A DNA stretch of 8,497 nucleotides from JAUXLW01 sp964195005 (GTDB lineage: Bacteria > Actinomycetota > Acidimicrobiia > Spongiisociales > SHLN01), in assembly GCA_964195005.1 (NCBI GenBank), contig CAXMOO010000091.1:1-8497 (forward strand), in the 5' to 3' direction. The notes beneath the pieces are model-generated. The model did not search any database. It worked only from the letters and a program-made list of their open reading frames with translations, and was not told the DNA's origin. The translations under genes were made by a program, and so were the position numbers. Below, piece after piece: positions 5,541-8,497 of this stretch; the first letter of the stretch is position 1; the number at the start of each line of letters is the position of its first letter.

Positions 5541-5546
5541 AGCATA
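5541..5546 (-). promoter_or_regulatory. Candidate -10 box (TATGCT) of the metallopeptidase gene
   Basis: Minus-strand TATGCT fits TANNNT and ends 6 nt before GTG 5534. No Shine-Dalgarno sequence is present, so leaderless initiation is the simplest reading. Its -35 region would overlap the start of the divergent gene. Confidence 0.4.
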
Positions 5547-5550
5547 CGAG

Positions 5551-5556
5551 TAGCTT
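5551..5556 (+). promoter_or_regulatory. Candidate -10 box (TAGCTT) of the SnoaL-like gene
   Basis: TAGCTT fits TANNNT and ends 7 nt before ATG 5564, mirroring the box on the opposite strand 4 bp away. There is no clear ribosome binding site. Confidence 0.4.
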
Positions 5557-5563
5557 GGGCAGC

Positions 5564-5929
5564 ATGAACGAGCACGATGTACATCATTGGGTGGATGCCT
5601 ATGAGGTGGCATGGGCCAATAACGACCCCGACCACATTCGGGCCCTCTTCACCGAAGATGCCACCTACCGCACCGCCCCGTTTCGTAAGCCATGGACCGG
5701 CCAGGACGCAATAGTCTCGGAGTGGCTCAAACGGCAGGACGAGCCGGGCACGTGGGACTTTGACGAGAAGGTGATCGGCATAAGCGACGATGTTGCTTTC
5801 GTCCAGGGGGAGACCGTATACCTGGAGCCGAACTCCAAGACCTACTACAACCTCTGGGTGATTCGTCTGGACGACGACGGCCGATGCCGCGAGTTCACAG
5901 AATGGTGGATGGTGGTCCCGGGCGAGTAA
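5564..5929 (+). CDS. SnoaL-like / NTF2-like fold protein
   Basis: The 121-residue product has the length and pattern of the NTF2-like superfamily. It shows an N-terminal helix pair (VHHWVDAYEVAWANNDPDHI), the classical IRALFTEDATYRTAPF (25-40), GQDAIVSEWLKR (46-57), then a curved sheet (FDEKVIGISDDVAFVQGETVY; YYNLWVIRLDDDGRCREFTEWWMV). Such proteins bind or isomerise small hydrophobic molecules or have a structural role; the substrate is not predictable. The frame is open upstream to 5426, but that extension runs antisense through the metallopeptidase and is unlike the family, so ATG 5564 is chosen. It converges with the eight-cysteine gene 97 bp away. Confidence 0.85.
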   Translation: MNEHDVHHWVDAYEVAWANNDPDHIRALFTEDATYRTAPFRKPWTGQDAIVSEWLKRQDEPGTWDFDEKVIGISDDVAFVQGETVYLEPNSKTYYNLWVIRLDDDGRCREFTEWWMVVPGE

Positions 5930-6025
5930 TCGCTTTTCGATTCGGCTTGCCTTGTGAGCGGGCCGACCCGTTGCATCGTTTTCGCGACTTCACGCATCTG
6001 CGTGTCACAAGCCGGTGTCGGGTGA
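5930..6025. other. Short convergent intergenic region with small hairpins
   Basis: The stretch contains CGGG-CCGA-CCCG and CACGC-ATCT-GCGTG (5991-6004) hairpins and a broken longer pairing between TTGTGA and TCACAA. There is no T-run, so a bidirectional terminator is possible but unproven. Confidence 0.25.
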
Positions 6026-6343
6026 TTAGCGGTGCACGAGCCCTTCGAGCCTCGCTTCAGACCTGACGAGGTCTAGCCACAGCCGGTATGTCGGGACGTT
6101 GGCCTTGAGCCGCACAGCCGTTTCGCACGTCTTGTGATCGCACTTGGGCTGCCCATCCTCAGCGGCGAAATCGTACATGCACAGATTGCATGTGACCTCC
6201 AGTTCCTTGGGTAATCCCGGGCAGTCGTAGAAACTGCACGGTCTGGTCGCGTCGACACTCAGTTTGTCCGGCGAGCAGCCAGGGCAATTGGGTCGGAACT
6301 CCCGGACCAGGGTTGGAAGGGAGGAGTGATCAACTTCAGCCAC
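6026..6343 (-). CDS. Small eight-cysteine, probably metal-binding protein of unknown function
   Basis: The 105-residue protein has eight cysteines in alternating spacing: CPGC (20, 23), CSFYDC (36, 41), CNLC (52, 55) and CDHKTC (68, 73), that is CX2C-CX4C-CX2C-CX4C, with His70 in the last pair. This could hold two zinc ions or an iron-sulphur centre. After the last cysteine comes a basic amphipathic helix (TAVRLKANVPTYRLWLDLVRSEARLEGL). I do not recognise a named family, though CPGLPKELEVTCNLCMYDF looks like a conserved motif. GTG 6343 is chosen because GGAGGT (6348-6353) lies 4 nt upstream; ATG 6355 overlaps that site and would add four residues. It is downstream of the dioxygenase gene on the same strand, with a 115-bp gap, so cotranscription is possible. 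Confidence 0.7.
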   Translation of the reverse strand: MAEVDHSSLPTLVREFRPNCPGCSPDKLSVDATRPCSFYDCPGLPKELEVTCNLCMYDFAAEDGQPKCDHKTCETAVRLKANVPTYRLWLDLVRSEARLEGLVHR

Positions 6344-6347
6344 GGCT

Positions 6348-6353
6348 ACCTCC
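6348..6353 (-). promoter_or_regulatory. Ribosome binding site GGAGGT deciding the GTG start
   Basis: GGAGGT on the minus strand is 4 nt from GTG 6343 and overlaps the ATG at 6355, so the ATG is less likely to be used. Confidence 0.45.
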
Positions 6354-6445
6354 ATGAGTCTTTGGACCAGTATGAGAAGCCGGCTGGTTCGTTTCGTAGG
6401 GGCCTTTGTCCTATTTCTGCCAGGGTGAAGTGAGGACGGTGATTT

Positions 6446-6466
6446 GGGGGCCCGGGTCTAGCCCCC
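6446..6466 (-). terminator. GC-rich hairpin at the end of the dioxygenase gene
   Basis: GGGGGC (6446-6451) and GCCCCC (6461-6466) pair around a 9-nt loop holding the TAG stop codon (6458-6460). On the minus strand it is followed by AAATC, not T, so it would be weak or only slow RNA polymerase, leaving read-through to the eight-cysteine gene possible. Confidence 0.3.
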
Positions 6467-7171
6467 GCTCTCCTCTGCCTCCTTCGAGGCCTCTGTTAGA
6501 GCGGTGCGAGCCTCCCATAGCGCCGGGAAGGAGACGTTCTCGTGGAGGTGCGCCAGCAGCTCCACCGGGGTTCCCTGGGTCCCAACCACGAGGCCCCCGA
6601 TTATTCGCTCGACCATCTTGAAATGATGGCTGCGCCACAAGCTGATGCGCTCATCCCAATCGATCAGAAGCTCACTGAGCTGATAGAGGTCCTCGTGGTC
6701 GCGCCCGCGCTGATGGAGCTCCACTACGTCGAGGCCCGCCAGGTCGAGCGCCCGGAAAAACGCCTTGCCGATCTCGGGGGACACCACCTTGATGCGGTTG
6801 AATCCGGGTGAGTCGAAGCCGCTTCCATGGCCGAGAACCTTCCGGACCTCTTGATACTCCCAGGGTGACATCTGTTCCAGCATTTCCAGCTGGCCGGTAA
6901 TGAGACGCAATCCGAGAACGGCGCGCCGCAGCAAGCGGATCGCCCCTGGCAGGTCTCCTTCGTCAATGAGCGTTGTCGCCGTCTCGACCTCGAAGCAGGC
7001 GTGCTTCAGCCAGAGTTCCGATGATTGGTGGACGGTTTGGAAAAGCAGCTCATCGCGGTGGGCACTCTCTTCGGGCGTTTTCTGAAGGGAGAGCAGCTCG
7101 TCGGTGCGGATGTATCGCTCATAATCGCTCGGGGCGTCGCCGTCGAGAATCGGTCCAAAATCGTCTGTCAC
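6458..7171 (-). CDS. Tryptophan 2,3-dioxygenase family protein (heme-dependent)
   Basis: Tryptophan 2,3-dioxygenase inserts O2 into the indole ring of L-tryptophan to give N-formylkynurenine, using cytosolic heme. The 237-residue product shows YERYIRTDELLSLQK (17-31), DELLFQTVHQSSELWLKH (40-57, distal His48), EYQEVRKVLGHGSGFDSPGF (105-124), and SLWRSHHFKMVERIIGG (177-193) with the likely heme-binding His183, then VGTQGTPVELL in place of GTGGT. It is shorter than classical enzymes (about 260-280) and departs from them: HQSSELW instead of HQAYELW, GFDS instead of GFQS, GTQGT instead of GTGGT. It may therefore belong to a related heme-dependent oxygenase group with another indole or amino-acid substrate, so I give no gene symbol. 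GTG 7171 is preferred: GAGGTG lies 5 nt upstream and the residues before it are not family-like. Confidence 0.85.
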   Translation of the reverse strand: MTDDFGPILDGDAPSDYERYIRTDELLSLQKTPEESAHRDELLFQTVHQSSELWLKHACFEVETATTLIDEGDLPGAIRLLRRAVLGLRLITGQLEMLEQMSPWEYQEVRKVLGHGSGFDSPGFNRIKVVSPEIGKAFFRALDLAGLDVVELHQRGRDHEDLYQLSELLIDWDERISLWRSHHFKMVERIIGGLVVGTQGTPVELLAHLHENVSFPALWEARTALTEASKEAEESGG

Positions 7172-7176
7172 TACTT

Positions 7177-7182
7177 CACCTC
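7177..7182 (-). promoter_or_regulatory. Ribosome binding site GAGGTG of the dioxygenase gene
   Basis: Minus-strand GAGGTG sits 5 nt before GTG 7171 and fixes this start over the upstream in-frame ATG at 7210. Confidence 0.5.
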
Positions 7183-7258
7183 GTCGTCTGTTTAGCCAAC
7201 ACTCGCACATCGGTGGCGGAGCCGCTGCGACTCACCAACGTCGCTCCGGACACCCTCC

Positions 7259-7264
7259 TAGGGT
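7259..7264 (+). promoter_or_regulatory. Candidate -10 box (TAGGGT) of the reductase-cyclodeaminase operon
   Basis: TAGGGT fits TANNNT. A start site about 7 nt downstream (near 7271) would leave a 20-nt leader with GGGAGAG (7274-7280) before ATG 7291. No convincing -35 box is seen. Confidence 0.3.
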
Positions 7265-7290
7265 AGATGTCTCGGGAGAGAGTGCCCTTG

Positions 7291-8280
7291 ATGGATTATC
7301 GACAACTCGGCCGAACCGGCCTGCGGGTATCTGCGTTTGGCATGGGCTGCGGAAACTTCGGCGGCATAGGAAGCGCCCCGGAGTTCTTCGGGCAAGGTGA
7401 GTCAGATGAGGAAGCTTTCCGCCTTCTCGATCGGGCCGTCGACCTTGGAATCAACTACCTCGACACGGCCGATGCCTATGGCGGTGGACGGAGCGAGGCT
7501 GTGATAGGCAAATGGCTCAGCACGAAGGACTCTTCGGTCCGGGATGGCTTGCTGATCAGCTCGAAGGTAGGCAACGCCGTGGGCGAGGGCCTGAACGACT
7601 ACGGCTTGTCGCGACGCCATGTCCTCCGCCAGGTCGACGCCAGTCTCACCCGCCTGGGAGTCGACCATCTCGACATGTACCTCGTGCACGAGCTCGACCT
7701 CACGACGCCGCTCGAAGAAACCGTCGGCGTGTTCGATGAGATTGTGCGAGATGGCAAGGTCAGATATATCGGCATATCGAACCATCCGGCCTGGAAGGTC
7801 ACCAGGGCACTGTGGATCAGCGGGGCGCAGGGCCTGGCCCGGTTCGACTGGATCCAAAACTCCTTCAACCTGATCGATCAAGGCGACCAGGCTGAAGTGC
7901 TCGAGTTGTGCCGTGACCAGGGGCTGGGGCTCACCCCGTTCAGTCCGCTCTGCGGGGGGATGCTCACCGGCAAATACTCATATGAGGAGGACTATCCGGG
8001 GGACTCGCGCATGACGATGCGGCCTGAGCCCTATCTGCGTTTCTGGAAGGCAGCCACGTTCGCCGCCATCGATCGTCTGACGGAGCTGGCTGCCGACCAC
8101 GGCGTGAGTACCGCCGGGATGGCGCTGGCGTGGCTGGCGCATCACCCGGACGTGACATCCTCGATCGTGGGTCCGCGCCGGCCCGAGCATTTCGAAGCGG
8201 TCGAGCAGGCCATTGAGGTCGACCTGAAGCCTGACGAATGGGCGGCTATCGGGGCACTTTTTACAACAGAGGGCGGCTGA
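7291..8280 (+). CDS. Aldo/keto reductase
   Basis: An NADPH-dependent (beta/alpha)8 oxidoreductase of 329 residues, normal for the family, reducing carbonyl groups of an unknown substrate in the cytosol. The N-terminus MDYRQLGRTGLRVSAFGMGC is classical. The catalytic tetrad is complete: Asp58 and Tyr63 in YLDTADAYGGG, Lys92 in ISSKVG, His133 in LVHELD. Later blocks include IRDGKVRYIGISN-like VRDGKVRYIGISN, QNSFNLID, LGLTPFSPLCGGMLTGKY and SSIVGPRRPEHFE, with the usual cofactor-binding arginine region. ATG 7291 is preferred over ATG 7267 because the family starts there and the eight extra residues look like leader. It is transcribed away from the dioxygenase and is followed 2 nt later by the cyclodeaminase-family gene. 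Confidence 0.93.
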   Translation: MDYRQLGRTGLRVSAFGMGCGNFGGIGSAPEFFGQGESDEEAFRLLDRAVDLGINYLDTADAYGGGRSEAVIGKWLSTKDSSVRDGLLISSKVGNAVGEGLNDYGLSRRHVLRQVDASLTRLGVDHLDMYLVHELDLTTPLEETVGVFDEIVRDGKVRYIGISNHPAWKVTRALWISGAQGLARFDWIQNSFNLIDQGDQAEVLELCRDQGLGLTPFSPLCGGMLTGKYSYEEDYPGDSRMTMRPEPYLRFWKAATFAAIDRLTELAADHGVSTAGMALAWLAHHPDVTSSIVGPRRPEHFEAVEQAIEVDLKPDEWAAIGALFTTEGG

Positions 8281-8282
8281 CT

Positions 8283-8497
8283 TTGGAGACTCTGGTCATC
8301 AACCAGGAGGAGGTGCGGAGCCTGCTTCCCATGGCGGACTGCATTACTGCGGTCCGGGAGGCGTTGCGCGCTCTCGCCCGGGGGGAGGGAATCCAACCTC
8401 TTCGCCATGTGATGTGGTTGCCGGAGCGGGTGGGGGCCCTGGGCATCATGCCCGGATACCTCTCTTCGACGGGGATGATCGGGGTCAAGACCATAAC
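8283..8497 (+). CDS. Ornithine cyclodeaminase / mu-crystallin family protein (5' part, cut by window end)
   Basis: A TTG start 2 nt after the reductase stop opens a frame that runs off the right edge after 71 codons. It reads ETLVINQEEVRSLLPMADC, AVREALRALARGE, then QPLRHVMWLP and LGIMPGYLSSTGMIGVKTI. This is the N-terminal half-domain of NAD(P)-dependent ornithine cyclodeaminase/mu-crystallin proteins, with the conserved Arg41 and Lys69 that contact substrate in ornithine cyclodeaminase. The family also includes alanine dehydrogenases, ketimine reductases and 2,3-diaminopropionate synthases, so the substrate is open. The Rossmann domain lies beyond the window. Tight spacing implies an operon with the reductase, by translational coupling. 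Confidence 0.88.
   Translation, partial: METLVINQEEVRSLLPMADCITAVREALRALARGEGIQPLRHVMWLPERVGALGIMPGYLSSTGMIGVKTI

Noticed and set aside
5426..5563. N-terminal extension of the SnoaL-like protein
   Set aside because: These 46 codons run antisense through the metallopeptidase gene, are Pro/Arg/Gly-rich and unlike the NTF2-like N-terminus; ATG 5564 gives the usual length.
1..8497. CRISPR array, insertion sequence with terminal repeats, toxin-antitoxin pair or phage-defence operon
   Set aside because: No spaced direct repeats, transposase motifs, integrase, nuclease or helicase signatures were found in either strand.

Overview
The window looks like a stretch of an actinobacterial chromosome, most likely from an uncultured Acidimicrobiia-type lineage. 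This rests on the GC-rich codon use, GTG/TTG starts, probable leaderless promoters with TANNNT -10 boxes 6-9 nt from the start codon, and the gene families present (DUF3179 lipoprotein, zincin-like type I metallopeptidase, two-part hotdog protein). The lineage is inferred from family resemblance, not from a search.

Left third (1-1310): disturbed DNA. A minus-strand frame begins as a DUF2652-type class III nucleotide cyclase, apparently from a CTG codon behind a perfect AGGAGG. It then turns, in frame and without a stop, into an internal piece of DNA gyrase subunit A that runs off the left edge. Next come the first ~50 codons of a luciferase-like flavin oxidoreductase, then an isolated tRNA 3' end (T-arm plus acceptor strand) with no 5' half. 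No intact gene lies between about 770 and 1310.

Middle (1310-5540): lgt (prolipoprotein diacylglyceryl transferase) and, upstream on the same strand, a hotdog thioesterase-like gene whose 5' end overlaps what looks like an orphan lipoprotein leader. A plus-strand DUF3179 lipoprotein follows; its LAAC lipobox makes it a natural substrate of the neighbouring Lgt. It converges on a small HExxH metallopeptidase whose stop codon lies inside a terminator-like hairpin.

Right (5540-8497): a plus-strand SnoaL/NTF2-like gene shares a 29-bp divergent promoter region with the metallopeptidase. A small eight-cysteine protein and a tryptophan 2,3-dioxygenase-family gene lie on the minus strand. Diverging from the dioxygenase is an aldo/keto reductase followed 2 nt later by the start of an ornithine cyclodeaminase/mu-crystallin-family gene cut by the right edge. 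Dioxygenase, reductase and cyclodeaminase may form an amino-acid or indole-type catabolic module, but the substrate cannot be read from the sequence.

The points most worth following up are the cyclase-GyrA fusion (true rearrangement or assembly/library chimera), the cluster of gene fragments around the tRNA 3' end, the eight-cysteine protein, and the atypical dioxygenase.
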